Part shown: piece by piece, positions 39,118 to 50,731 of the stretch | Position numbering within the stretch: the first letter of the stretch is position 1 | How the letters are laid out: each line of letters begins with the position of its first letter | Assembly: GCA_002794735.1 (NCBI GenBank) | Contig: NBAZ01000008.1 | Span: 434,001-498,000 of the forward strand | Length of the DNA stretch: 64,000 nt | Direction: 5' to 3' | Source of the DNA: Pyrrhoderma lamaoense | Taxonomy: Eukaryota; Basidiomycota; Agaricomycetes; Hymenochaetales; Hymenochaetaceae | The notes under the pieces: generated by a model | The model's input: the letters and a program-made list of their open reading frames with translations, nothing else | Database searches by the model: none | Told to the model about the DNA's origin: nothing | Made by a program: the position numbers and the translations under genes

Positions 39118-41290
39118 ATGCCTGGTATCGATCTGTTCTTAGGAATTAAAAACTGGATAGTTGGCAATGGGGATCAACAACTAAATGTAGACTACATTCC
39201 TCTTTCAGATGTAGAGCCAGACTCCCATATAACTGGAACTGAGACAATCATGAGTAATACCCAAATACATGGTCACAATATAGATCTTAATTCCAAAAAC
39301 TCTGAAGATTCGGGGAGAGTGATGTTGACAAAGACAAAGACAATCTTCCGACCGAGGACGATAGACGACTACTCCGGAGAGTTCCAGACATCATTCCATT
39401 CGCAGCCTTCACTATTGTCATAGTCGAGCTATGCGAAAGGTTTTCTTTCTATGGACTGTCGGGTGTCTTCCAAAACTATCTACAAAATCCTCTTCCACCT
39501 GGCGGAAATGGTGCAGGAGCTCCGGCATCAGTAGACGCTACAGTACCTGCTGGAGCTCTGGGGCTTGGCCAGGTAACCGCATCAAGGTTACAGCAGATAT
39601 TCGCTACAGTCGCATACGTATTTCCTTTATTTGGAGCTGTTATCGCAGATGCAAAATGGGGGAGATATAAAACGATTACTATTTTCTGTGCTGTTTACTT
39701 TGTTGGCTTGGTTGTCATCACTGTAACTTCATTCCCTAGTTTCTTAATGCTGGGCTCGGACTTCCCGGGTGGGCTATTGGTGTCATGATTGTCGCAATAG
39801 GTACTGGAGGATTAAGGGTACGTAGTGCTAGAGTGATAGTTACACCTCAATATTCTGAATCTTGTTCAGCCAATGTTTCTCCTCTTGTCGCGGACCAGTA
39901 CCGCAAGACAAGCCTATCAATTCGAACCCTGAGCTCAGGAGAACGCGTCATAGTCGATCCTACCATGACAATATCCCGGATATACAGTCTATTTTACTGG
40001 TGTATCAACGTAGGATCACTGTCGGCAATCCTAACTACTCAACTAGAAAGACGTATAGGCTTTTGGGCTGCTTTTACCCTTCCGACTGTCGTCTTTCTAG
40101 GAACTCCTATCATATTGATAAGAGGGTCAAAGCTATATGTTAAGATACCTCCACATGGCAGTATACTTGTAGAGGTCTATGGTGTTCTGCGAATTGCGTT
40201 TGAGGGTGCTTTATCACACCCTCTAAGCTTCCTTCAAGAGGTACCACCTTATCAATGAAGATAAGACCTCTTAACTGACTACAAATCCATAGACAAGAAC
40301 CGTAGGAGTCTGGAACCGAGCGAAACCAAGTTATCTTGAGAGAATGCGAGAAGCCGGTGCCAGAACTACAGATATTTCGATGGTTACTTGGGACGATAGC
40401 TTCGTTAATGAGGTTAGAGAAACGGCTCGAGCCTGCCAGATTGCAATATATTTCCCTATATATTGGATTGCCTATAATCAAATCACTACTAATCTCATCT
40501 CTATGGCTGCAACGATGTCAACCAATGGAGTCCCAAATGATATTTTAGCTAACTTCAATCCCCTCGCTCTTATAATCCTTATCCCAACAATGGACTTACT
40601 GGTTTACCCTGCCTTACGTCGATCTGGAATTATTCTACGACCCATTTTCCGTATCTGGTTAGGATTTATGTTTGCTGCTATGGCCATGGGATACAGTGCT
40701 ATCCTCCAGTTTTTTATATATCGAACGAACCCTTGCGGTGAACATGCCAGCTCCTGTAATCAGCCGAGTACCGTGAGTGTGTGGGTCCAGGTTCCGTGCT
40801 ATGTGGGTACTCAGTATATCAAAAACCCACTGCGTACGACTCTAAAATTTTATGCTGTAGGTTTTTATTGCAATTTCCGAGATCTTCGCATCTATCACAG
40901 GACTTGAGTACGCTTATAACAAGGCTCCAAAACGTATGAAGTCTGTTGTCATGAGTATATTCCTCCTAACGTCCGCAGTTGGAAGTGTAAGCCTCTAAAT
41001 ATTAAAACCCGTATCAGAGCTCAAACTCCCCTTTAGCTATTGAATGTCTTTTTGGCCGGACTTGCTCAAGATCCGAACCTAATCCTAAATTATGAGATAA
41101 TTTGTATAGCCACATTTTTCGCTGGGAATTTATTTTATCTGAGCTTTTGGAGAAGAGACTTTGAAGGTACGAATCTAGTATAACGAAGAATCTTTCAATT
41201 TGATTAACATCGAACTTTAAAAAGAGAATACCAGTAGTGAAGATAGAAGTCTTTCTATTGCAGATGATCGATGACTTGCGACCCTCTTTT
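39118..41290 (+). CDS. POT/PTR2-family proton-coupled peptide transporter, many frame breaks
   Basis: The N-terminal cytosolic region begins [17 protein letters not shown]. The POT signature begins [25 protein letters not shown], followed by [31 protein letters not shown] and [11 protein letters not shown]. After an intron near 39818-39870 comes [20 protein letters not shown] and INVGSLSAI. Later membrane segments include [32 protein letters not shown] and the tail with [19 protein letters not shown]. These proton-driven carriers take up di- and tripeptides at the plasma membrane. The frame changes near 39315, 39747 and about 40240, and again at about 40800-40870. The 3' end is uncertain (41160-41340). 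It may be a pseudogene or a gene with several missing bases. Similarity is continuous from end to end. Confidence 0.8.
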
Positions 41291-41754
41291 AGTACCACAA
41301 GTAATTATTCAGTACTATAGTATTCAATATTTGTTAAATTCTTGCGTACAAACTTTCCTTCAAGGAGTCTAACAACTCTAGCAGATTCATAGCTTTTAGG
41401 TCTTGTCAATCTTGATATCAATCGTTTTATACCTTACTTAAAGATGGATAAGCTCTCTTTCTCAAGTCTTTATCTCTGATATTGTTAAACCTGAAAATTT
41501 ATGTGAGACGTTACGTGCAGACCTGAAATTAGAAAATTAGTATCAAAACTAGACATAAGTTCAAATTATATTCTCATAACAATATATATTCTTTAGTTCA
41601 CTTGTCCTTACGATACGGAGTTGCGAAGCTTAATATTGAATATGGATATCCTATTCAAATTCACCTATATATCTTTTAAAAATACTGTTAACTTATTGTG
41701 TGCCTTGTGTGACGAAGCATAACAGTTGATCTCGTCTACATACGTGGTCACATA
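41291..41754. other. Intergenic region
   Basis: AT-rich, with no supported gene. It may include the last codons or 3' untranslated region of the peptide transporter gene. Confidence 0.4.
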
Positions 41755-42880
41755 ATGCGTAGTCACACGCTACTCTACTCTATGTTCCCACTCTTTACAT
41801 TACTTATATGGCTCTATACATTGTTCAAAGAACAAATTGAACGGGCCGCAATTTCCGTTTTGTCTGCAGGTCCTATCCCACAACATGTCGCATTCATCAT
41901 GGACGGGAATAGGCGTTACGCGCGAGGGAAGCATAGGGAAGCATTTCACGGACATGCAAAGGGATTCCAAACGCTTAGACATGTATGTTACAAATAGACA
42001 TTACTTGGAGATTTAGCAACTTAACAGGCTTGTATAGCTTCTCAAGGCATGCCTAGAATTGAATATTAAATGCGTCTCTGTTTATGCATTCGCAATTGAT
42101 AACTTCAAACGACCTCCAGAGGAAGTCAATGCTTTGATGAACTTGGCCAAGGAAAAGCTATACGAGCTATGTGAAAAAGGGTATAACTTATTCACCTCAA
42201 AGTGTATATCAATCCCATAACAACACCATGATAGCGAACTACTTGACCAATATGGAATCCGATTGTGCGTAATTGGCAACAAGTCGCTACTTCCTGAAGA
42301 TGTGATGGATGCTGTGAATAAAGCAGAAAGCTTAACAAAACATAATGATTGGTAATTTTACACTAACTCTATCGACTAAATGCCCGTACCTACACCAGAC
42401 TCCCTATAGTGGTATTCTTAATCTTTGCATGCCTTACGCATCCGACGATGAGATAGCCACGGCGGTCCGGAAAACTGTTCATAGCGCAGTGGAATCTGGA
42501 AGCGACATCACGTATGTAGACCCAAAGCTTAACAGCATGAAGGGCGCTAATCTTCTATGACACCTCTCAGATCTATAAACGAAAGTACTATTGAAGCGAA
42601 CTTGATGACATCTCTGTCACGGAGTCCGCCTCTAGATATACTTATCCGCACTAGTGGCGTGCGTAGACTAAGCAATTATATGCTTTGGCAGTGTTCAGAG
42701 AATACACAAATCCAATTTGTATCTTGCTATTGGCCAGACTTTGGGCTCCGGCACTTCATCCCCATTATTCTTGCATATCAACGTAAGGTTTGGGGCAGGC
42801 AGAAGGCTGAGAGAGAAAAGGTTTGGAGGAGGAATAACGTGCCATTAACGCCTTATACGCTTCATTATACTGTTAACTAG
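41755..42880 (+). CDS. Cis-prenyltransferase (dehydrodolichyl diphosphate synthase, Rer2/Srt1-like)
   Basis: An N-terminal hydrophobic helix ([19 protein letters not shown]) anchors the protein at the ER. It is followed by [17 protein letters not shown], the UppS-family motif with the catalytic Asp. After an intron comes [20 protein letters not shown] and [16 protein letters not shown]. More short exons bring [29 protein letters not shown], and the signature [15 protein letters not shown]. The end is [10 protein letters not shown], with TAG at 42878-42880. The enzyme elongates farnesyl diphosphate to the dolichol precursor required for protein glycosylation. One reading-frame change remains near 42540-42560 with no clear splice sites, probably another missing base. 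The usual RxSG-x-R(L/I)SN(F/Y) residues are all present. Confidence 0.88.
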
Positions 42881-43190
42881 CATGAACATATATATGCTTA
42901 GTGTATGTATTTTTACACCGGATGACATCACCACAATTCGCCTAAATTTGCCTGTATCACTGGAAATGCTGATAGGGGCGATTTCCGTGTTTCAAATCTA
43001 GCCCGCATAACTCTGACCTTTGGTGATATTCACATGCTCATGACTCGTCTCCAGGTTGTGACGGCCGCTGACACTAGACCAAGTTACTCATACATATTCA
43101 ATGATAGAACTCTCCTTAGCGTTTGTATATAAAGTGAGGAATTATTTGGTGGTTAAAACGTATATTGTAAGAAGCACTAGCTCGTATTGA

Positions 43191-44118
43191 ATGGATTCAT
43201 CTGCGCACCATCATGGCTGTAATGCATTGCCTTGTCCACATACATCTTCCACAAGACTAGACCAACCTGAAGAAGAAGCAGAAGGAACGTCAAAGTATAC
43301 CGATTTCTATTTTTCCTTAGTAACGTTTAAGGTCAGTTATTTCATCTTTCATATCAGAAAAAAATAGGTTTATAACGTATTCATAAATTAGGTCGAGGAT
43401 CGTTTGTTCAGGGTACCGCGGCACGCTTTTGAAGAAGAGTCAGAAGTATTTCGGTCTATGTTTTCGCTGCCTCAAGGAAGTTTACTAGTCGATGGCATGA
43501 GCAATGAAAATCCAATCCATCTGCCTGGTGTAACTGTTAAGGACTTCGCTTGTCTCATCAATGTACTATATCCATCAGTATCAACGTACGTTGATTGACC
43601 ATAAGAGACGCATGATATAAGAGCAGGTCCTGATGCTATATCTTCCTTCTCGTTACAGATTTCTACCTAAAGGAAATCTGAGCATATCTACCGAGGACTG
43701 GATTTCTGTCCTTCACCTCTCGCGAATGTGGGCATTCGATCGTCTCCGTGACCTTTCAGTGTCGATGCTTGAAGAACTAGACCCAGTCAAAAAACTGCAA
43801 CTTGCTTGTAGTTGTGGAGTAGATCAATGGCGTCGGCCAGCACTGACGAAACTAGTTCAACGCATGGAACCTCTTTCAAGGGAGGAAGGCGATATGTTAG
43901 GAATGGAAACAGTGATAAAGGTGACGATAGCTCGGGACAAGTGTCTTCGTAAGATGCTACAGAATAGCTATACTTATGGTAGTGAGGAGATTTGGAGGAG
44001 AGCCGCTGAAAGTGCCATTGATGAAGTATTTATAAAAGGATCCAATCCATCAGATGAATCTATATCTAGGTCTGGCATCCATAAGGTGTGTAGCAAAAAC
44101 AGGCCTCTGAGTTTTTAA
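43191..44118 (+). CDS. BTB/POZ domain protein, family copy 3, intact
   Basis: Exons 43191-43331, 43392-43585 and 43659-44118 join to 264 codons without any break. Exon 1 is a disordered N-terminus ending FYFSLVTFK. Exon 2 is the BTB core: VEDRLFRVPRHAFEEESEVF, then LPQGSLLVDGMSNENPIHLPG, and ends at LYPSVST. Exon 3 has WISVLHLSRMWAFDRLRDL and the helical region LVQRMEPLSREEGDMLGMET. The intron phases (0 and 2) are the family pattern. It is convergent with copy 4. A role as a dimerising adaptor is inferred from the domain only. Confidence 0.88.
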
Positions 44119-44224
44119 TTATTTTCCTCAAAAATGCGAAATGTTATATATGAATGTATTCATATATCTGTATTGATCTTATTTCGGGTGTATTGATGAT
44201 ATTGCCTTATGAATGGTTTCAATT

Positions 44225-45250
44225 TTATATTTTATATATAATTTTGCAATTAACCCTCCTTTGTTGTATATTTCTAAAAAATGTATCACCTCTTTTATTG
44301 CCTGGAGAGTCCCGTGCTCCCCATCCTCTCCCCGTTGAGGGTGATCTTGAAGGAGTTCGCCATGAAAAATGACTGTTCACATCTGAAAAGGTTGGAGAAC
44401 CTGGCGTAACTGCGGGACTTGGAAGGACTGGAGAATTATAAATTGCCTCTCTAGACTTTTCTTCCCATTTTTTCCAAAAGTCATATTTATGGCTCCCAAT
44501 AAGGTCTTTGTGAATTTCCACCATGCCACATTGGTAATACCGCATGACCTTTGTCAACATTGCAATCCCTATACTTTTCCCTTCCTCTTCACTCAATGGT
44601 GTTCGTCGGTTTAAGATCTCCAATAAAGCAGGGCGTATCCATTCGTCATCTTCGATGTCGTAAATATAAGCTAGATGTAGTTTTTTGACAGAGCTTGTGC
44701 CCACAAGATTCTGTACGGCAAGCTCTTTTATCGTTTGAAATCCCCACATATTTGATAATTTCAAGATAGATACCCAGGCATCCTCCGATAGACCTAGATT
44801 ACGGGGGCACACAGAGTGTAATCTATAAGAAATTAAGGAAATGAAATGCGAAAACTCAAAAACCTCGTTCCATTAAGGGAGTATCTAACGGAAAAGGTAC
44901 ATACAATGATGGCTTGGGATACAAAACTTGAAGGAGACAGACAAATTCTTCTGTTTTGATTCCTGACAGAGTGATAGGTTTCTCTTCACTTATTCCTTCT
45001 GGCGTCTCTCCGTAGTTCTGAGGTAGCAAGAACATATCTTGAAAAACGGTGGATTCCATTATGAAAGCATGGCGAGGAACTCTAAACAGTGTATTCTCCA
45101 CCTTATAAAGATACAGAAGGTGAGTATCCGTGAGGGTCAGAAAACAATTTTGAGTACGCTGACCTTGAATGTAACAAAATCAAAGTAGTAAAGTGGGTGA
45201 ATAACAACGCTATCTTCTATATCATGTTGATCTTCTGGAAGAGAGCTCAT
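44225..45250 (-). CDS. BTB/POZ domain protein, family copy 4, intact, with extended C-terminus
   Basis: Exons 45250-45164, 45101-44905 and 44822-44225 give 293 residues. The start MSSLPEDQHDIEDSVV leads to YYFDFVTFK at the first junction. The BTB core is VENTLFRVPRHAFIMESTVF, then LPQNYGETPEGISEEKPITL. The third exon has WVSILKLSNMWGFQTIKELA. It then continues some 55 residues beyond the usual end of the family with a Pro/Ser/Arg-rich tail. That tail contains SPVLPSPAVTPGSP and ends KIIYKI. Copies 4 and 5 are divergent, with 424 bases between their start codons, which presumably hold both promoters. Confidence 0.87.
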
Positions 45251-45674
45251 GGCTAAAGGGATCGTTTGGAACACCTCGTGAATAGAAGAATGCGCTATAA
45301 GACATCTTACATACTAATGTGGGACATCGCTCAGCGACTATGAGCTACTTTGAATCTAACTCATGAGTTGCAGTTGTAAGGTGTTTTTATATGTATATGT
45401 ATATAGACATGTGTATGTGTACATCGAATTTCTAAGATTGTTGATCTGATAGGTCTATAACAAGTATTCAATTGCAGTGGCTGTGAGTTATATGTAAGCA
45501 TACAACGAGGTATCGTGAAGTCTTCTAGACCCAACAGCCTTATCGTTACAACGTGTATCACTTTTGTGTATGTACGTGAAGGAGGAAGCCTAACACGTGT
45601 CTGACCTCCATCGCCGGATGCGGTTGAAATAAACGTAAAGGGGTCATAAAACACTGATACTCCCTCATACTCAA

Positions 45675-46490
45675 ATGCCCATAAGAATTTGTTGGGATGA
45701 AGCTACTACTATACCTCAATTCAGTCATAACATAGTTTCAAGTAGGGTATCATCTCGTAAGGATACACAAGACAAGAAATTCCAAAATCATCCAATATAC
45801 TTCTTTACTCTTATTACCTTCAAGGTCAGAGAATGTTGGCTACACTAGTCCACGCACTGTAAACCTTACAATTTAACTAAGGTCGAAAATACATTGTTCA
45901 GAGTCCCTCGTCACATTTTTGAGGCCGAGTCAGATATTTTTGCGAGCATATTTCTGAACGGCGAGAATGAAATGAACCTAGAGCAAGTAGGACTTCCAGG
46001 GGTTAGCGTATTCGAGTTCGAATCTCTTCTAATGGTACTGTGCCCAGGGAGAGAGCCGTGAGTCGATCACTACTGGACTCTTGCTCAACGTCTAATATCC
46101 GATGACTTCAGACCTGAAAAACTATTAACGAATGACAGATGGATATCCATCCTGAAACTGGCCTGTGACTGGGAATTTAAGAAAATCAGAAGTCTAGCCT
46201 TGGACAAATTAAAAATCCTTGATCCAATTACAAAACTTATGTACACCAAGGAGCTAGACATATTGGAGATTGAATGGGTCTACAGTGCAGTCACCCAGCT
46301 TGTACTCCGAAGAGAGCCATTAAATGAGGAAGAAGGTGAAAAAATAGGCATACTTTTGGCTACCAAAGTGGTTAGAATACGCGAAAAATACACATCTCTC
46401 TGGAGGATCTTCAAAACGCCGCTTGTTTTACAAGTAGAGATAGAGAGAGAGTTCGGGCTGATGCAGTCTAGAACCGTTACCAGCTCGTAA
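45675..46490 (+). CDS. BTB/POZ domain protein, family copy 5, intact
   Basis: Exons 45675-45824, 45882-46057 and 46112-46490 give 234 residues. The N-terminus begins MPIRICWDEATTIPQF and ends IYFFTLITFK. The BTB core is VENTLFRVPRHIFEAESDIF, followed by LPGVSVFEFESLLMVLCPG. Exon 3 carries WISILKLACDWEFKKIRSLA, DPITKLMYTKELDILEIEW and EEGEKIGILLATKVVRIR. It lacks the long LPQ-Asp/Glu loop seen in copies 1-4 and forms a subgroup with copies 6, 7 and 8, which share this shorter core. Confidence 0.86.
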
Positions 46491-46927
46491 ATAGCAAGAC
46501 ACGCATATACGCGGAAGCGTTCAAATGTATGACTTGTCCGACTTTAGCGATAACATTCTATGTAGTCAAAGATAACATTATCAATCTCCTTGTAACTGAT
46601 TCTGTTTCTACGCATCTTCTTAGAGGAATGGTCGGAAAATTGGGTGTATCATGATGAAAAAGAATTGATTCCATGAGGTCATGCGCTAGCACAAGTCACT
46701 CATCACTTATGATATAGTAGTATGATTCTTTTTCACAGCCATGGACTATAAAATGCTATCTTGACACGTTACCAGTATAAATATCTCGTTACTAAAGTAC
46801 CTTAGGTAGCTCGAAAATCGGAAGATGAAAGTATCTATCAACCCGTTTGTACCCTCAGCCCTATACTATAGGACATAAAATACTAGAAACTAGATACCAG
46901 ACAGATTTTCCCTCCTAGTCGTCTACA
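46491..46927. promoter_or_regulatory. 5' flank of BTB copy 6, duplicated at copy 7
   Basis: A block starting near 46760 with TTGACACGTTACCAGTA and running to the start of copy 6 is repeated with substitutions from about 48777 upstream of copy 7. The similarity shows that duplication included 5' flanking DNA. Part of the block can be read as an LPVEI-like peptide, but not as a continuous gene. Confidence 0.4.
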
Positions 46928-47714
46928 ATGGTAGAAAGAACAAGCTCAAAGGAATCCGCTTTCTCATTTCAACAGCAAAAAGAAGGGAGAAGCACGGAGC
47001 CGTCTCCTGAATACACTTGCGGTAGCGGGCTAAGAAATCATTCAACATTCTTTTCAATCTCATTACCTTCAAGGTCAGAGGGAGGCACTATTATTTATTA
47101 ATCACTCTTGTTATTGACATGTACGATCAAAGGTCGGAGGTATGCTCTTCAGGGTACCTCGTCATGTTCTAGAAGCGGAATCAACGACTTTTGCAAATGC
47201 ATATATGGGAAAAGACGAAAGGAAACGGGAGTTTATATATCTTTCCGGTGTCAATTCGGATGAGTTTTCCTCTCTTTTAAAAGTACTATATCCAGAACCC
47301 AAGTCGTAAGTAATATGAGGTTTTGAGTTGAAGCTGGTTGACTAATTAGATACTAGATCAGAGACGAAATTGGGAAGCTTTGAATGGGTTTCTGTTTTGA
47401 AATTATCCTGTGCATGGGAGTTCGGGAAGATCAGAACACTTGCTATGGAAAACTTGAAAGGCCTTGGTCCCATAGAAAAGCTGAAGCTTGCTAAAGACCT
47501 AGAGATAATAGAAAGTAACTGGATCTACCCCGCGCTCTATGAGCTTGTCACCAGAAGGGAGCCCTTGTCAGATAGAGAAGCAACAATGATAGGCTTATCA
47601 ATGACTATGAAGGTTTTCAGAGTTCGGGACAGACATTATATGGACCCAACGATGTTCTGGATAAGGTCACCTATGTGCATCATAGAAAAGAAGATTAAGG
47701 ATGAGTTCAAGTAA
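46928..47714 (+). CDS. BTB/POZ domain protein, family copy 6, one frame break
   Basis: Exon 1 starts at ATG 46928 and has EPSPEYTCGSGLRNHSTFF, after which one base is missing near 47053 before LITFK. Exon 2 (VGGMLFRVPRHVLEAESTTF) ends LYPEPK. Exon 3 joins at a TACTAG acceptor to give SETKLGSFEWVSVLKLSCAW and LKLAKDLEIIESNWIYPAL, then ends DEFK and TAA at 47714. It is most similar to copies 7 and 8 (LKLAKDL and the DE(F/L) ending), so these three look like recent tandem duplicates. Confidence 0.8.
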
Positions 47715-48950
47715 ATGAGAAGGCATAATTATCCTTTGTGTCAGTATCTGTACGTATATGTCGAGCACTCCCATCTATTGACAGGTCACAAACTACAATG
47801 CTTAAAGGAAAGCCAGTATCTACCTATACAAAATTCATACACAAATTTCAATAGCACTATATCGAATGTTATACCAATTTTTAGGGAGTAAGATAAACAC
47901 TCCCGTAAGCATTTTTTGGCCAGGAAGGACTTTTACGACTCCCTGAGCTTCTTGGTCTGTTTGTAGTTTTGAATTCCTTCTTTGCCGATATACATATGCT
48001 AATTATGTAATATGACGATTAACTGGTGAGAACATATGATACATGACTTCACTCGTACTCGTATGCGTATGTATCGTCACAGAGGACTTGTTGTATAGTT
48101 CCGATTCGTAGGCAGTTCATAAAAACCGCGAGTCCGTCTCAAAGCCTCAAATCAGATGTAACAAAAACCCGTCATAATCACGATGCAATCCGAGCCCAGA
48201 ATAACGTATTTCCAAAAAATGACTGACTGTACTTGATCAGGTCAGTCTTGATTTCTAAAGGTCTTCTGTTTCTGTGTTCCAACTAAAGTAGAATCAGTTG
48301 AACGTCCATCACGTAAAGCTGGATATCCTCTAGACATCTTCTCTTGCTATAAATCACACAGCCGAACACCTTGCGGGAGTAATAATCGGAAGATATAGTT
48401 GGATTATAACAAACCGATAGAGTTGCATACAAGATACATGTGTATCAAATTCTTATACTGGTCTTCCCTCGCTTTAACAGCGTGTACAAGCATATAATTG
48501 ATGTTTATGTCACCTATTGCCTAGAACACATAGAGCACGTAGAATAGGGTCTTCTATCACTTTGAGGACCCAAGAGGACTATATACATACTATTGAGGTT
48601 AGTAGTTTGTAAACAAACAGTATCGATGTTCACATCTAAACCAAGATCTAAAAGAGAAGGGTCCTGAACACACCTTCAAATTACGTTTCATTCTGGTGCA
48701 TATCTAAACTTCTACATTTCTTCCTCACCGTCTATAATGACAATTAAGACTCAGAGGACATCCATAAAGTGCCAGCTTGACACGTTACCAGTAGAAATAT
48801 CTTGTTATCAAATCACACTAGTGTCAAATTCGAGGTTCAGAAGACAATTGTGCCCTCGAACACATTTGTACCCCCAGCTTTATTCTGAGGTATATTCAAC
48901 ACTAAAAACTGGATACCAGACAAACCTCCACCTTTCCATTATCATCTTCA
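47715..48950. other. Spacer between BTB copies 6 and 7 with a repeat of the copy 8 upstream block
   Basis: From about 48310 to 48736 the sequence is visibly related to 50300-50731, the upstream region of copy 8. Both include ATACATGTGTATCAAATTC (48434 and 50419). The block ends at an ATG (48737) that corresponds to the copy 8 start codon but is not followed by a BTB exon. Instead the 5' flank of copy 7 follows. So this looks like a recombined duplication with a lost gene start. Confidence 0.45.
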
Positions 48951-49738
48951 ATGGAGGAGGGCAAAATTTCAGAAGATGCTACTTTTTTGTTGCAAGAGCA
49001 GAAGGTAAAGGAGAGTATGGAGCCGCCCCCGAGTACGCTTGCGGTAATGAGCTTAAACATCATCCAATATTCTTCTTCGCTTTCGTCACCCTCAAGGTCA
49101 GGGATACGACCGATATTTATCACCTCTTCCGTAGCTAACAATGATCCAAGGTTGAGAATACGCTCTTCAGAGTACCTCGTCATGTGATAGATTCGGAATC
49201 ACCGCATTTCTCGGCCGCATTTCTGGGAGAGGAAACAGGGAAACAAGATTTCATATACCTTCCAGATGTTAATGCGGATGAGTTTTCCTGTCTTTTAAAA
49301 GTACTATATCCAGAGATCCAGCAGTGGGTAATATAAAAGTTTGAGCTAGGGAAGACTAATTAATTAGAAGCTAGGTCAGCGAAAAATTTGACGTGCCTTG
49401 AGTGGGTCACTGTTCTAAAACTATCTTGCAAGTGGAAATTCGAGAGGATTAAAAATTTGGCTATGGAGAGATTGAAGAATCTTGACCCCATCGAGAGGCT
49501 CAAGCTTGCTAAAGATCTAGAAATCACGGAATATGAATGGATATACCCCGCGGTCTTCGAGCTTGTCCTTCGAGAAGAGCCTTTGACAGAGAGAGAAGCA
49601 TCGGGTATAGGCCTCTCAATGGCGATAATGGTTTTCAGGATACGAGAAAAGCGACACACTTGTAGAGAGAAATCACCAAACTGGTTGGTCGATTTGATCA
49701 GGCTGAAAAAAATGATAAGGGATGAGTTAAGCAAGTAA
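48951..49738 (+). CDS. BTB/POZ domain protein, family copy 7, one frame break
   Basis: Exon 1 starts at ATG 48951 (MEEGKISEDATFLL). A missing base in the C5 run 49026-49030 separates the N-terminus from EYACGNELKHHPIFFFAFVTLK, the counterpart of the same region in copy 6. Exon 2 begins VENTLFRVPRHVIDSESPHF and ends VLYPEIQ. Exon 3 has LEWVTVLKLSCKWKFERIKN and LKLAKDLEITEYEWIYPAV. It ends RDELSK before TAA at 49736-49738. Confidence 0.8.
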
Positions 49739-50731
49739 GACGGTATGCTAGTTTACACAAACGGTTTTCTACTCATATGTCTGCATGCGCATGTACATGT
49801 ATATGTGAAACCCCTACCCACAAATAGTTTACAGATATGCGATAGACGCTCTATGCATAACTTATACAGGCCCTACTTTTTATCAACAATAACCCGGGAT
49901 ACTGATTAGTAAGGGCTCAAAGTCTCCGAACCAATTTAACATCTCGTTGGTACCGTTGAATCTCATTCTTTTGTGAGGACGAAGAGGTGTTAAATCAATC
50001 ATAACTATGTACAGAGTAATATATGACCTTTAGGAAATCAGCAATTAAGGAGGCTGACCAGATTCGACTTGCATTGAAATGCAGCTCTAGTTAGATCGTC
50101 GAAAGGTCGCATAACAGGTGAGCTCGAGAATCCCAAAGCGGAATCATTGACTCTTTAGGTAAATCAGAGGATCCGAGGACAGTTTGATATGTTTTATGTT
50201 TACGCAGCTATAACTGTTCAGGCTGGTCTTCGGTTTAGTAATTATTTCTGCTCCTGTATGCTGACTTATGTAGGAATAGTGGAAAACTAATCATATAAGG
50301 CTGGATTGCTTCCCGTGCACATTCTGTGATAGTAAATTCACATAGACAAATATCCTACGGGAATAACTATCGGAGGAATCAGTTAAATTATAGCAAACTG
50401 ATAGAACTACTTACTGGATACATGTGTATCAAATTCTTATACTTCTCTTCCCACGTATCTACAACGTGTACAGGTAAGGATTTAGTGGTTATGACATCCC
50501 CCTACCGTCTAGAGCACATATCACAAATGATTCTTTTACTTTAAGAACCCTGGATAGCTAAATTTATACATCATTAGTGCTAATGGTTTGTAAGCAATTG
50601 AGATATTCGAGCTCGAGTTCGAAGTCTGTAAGACAAAAGGGCTTGAAACACGTTTTCGCCTTACACTTCATTCTAGGGTAAATGTAACAATAGATCTTCC
50701 AGCGGGTTTACATCTCCCCTCATCGTCTACG
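49739..50731. promoter_or_regulatory. Spacer and 5' flank of BTB copy 8
   Basis: The last 430 bases are the second copy of the duplicated upstream block described at 48310-48736. The part before that is AT-rich and holds nothing recognisable. Confidence 0.4.

Noticed and set aside
48737..49138. 133-codon plus-strand frame upstream of BTB copy 7
   Set aside because: It runs through duplicated 5' flank and then an alternative frame of BTB copy 7 exon 1. It is not an independent gene.
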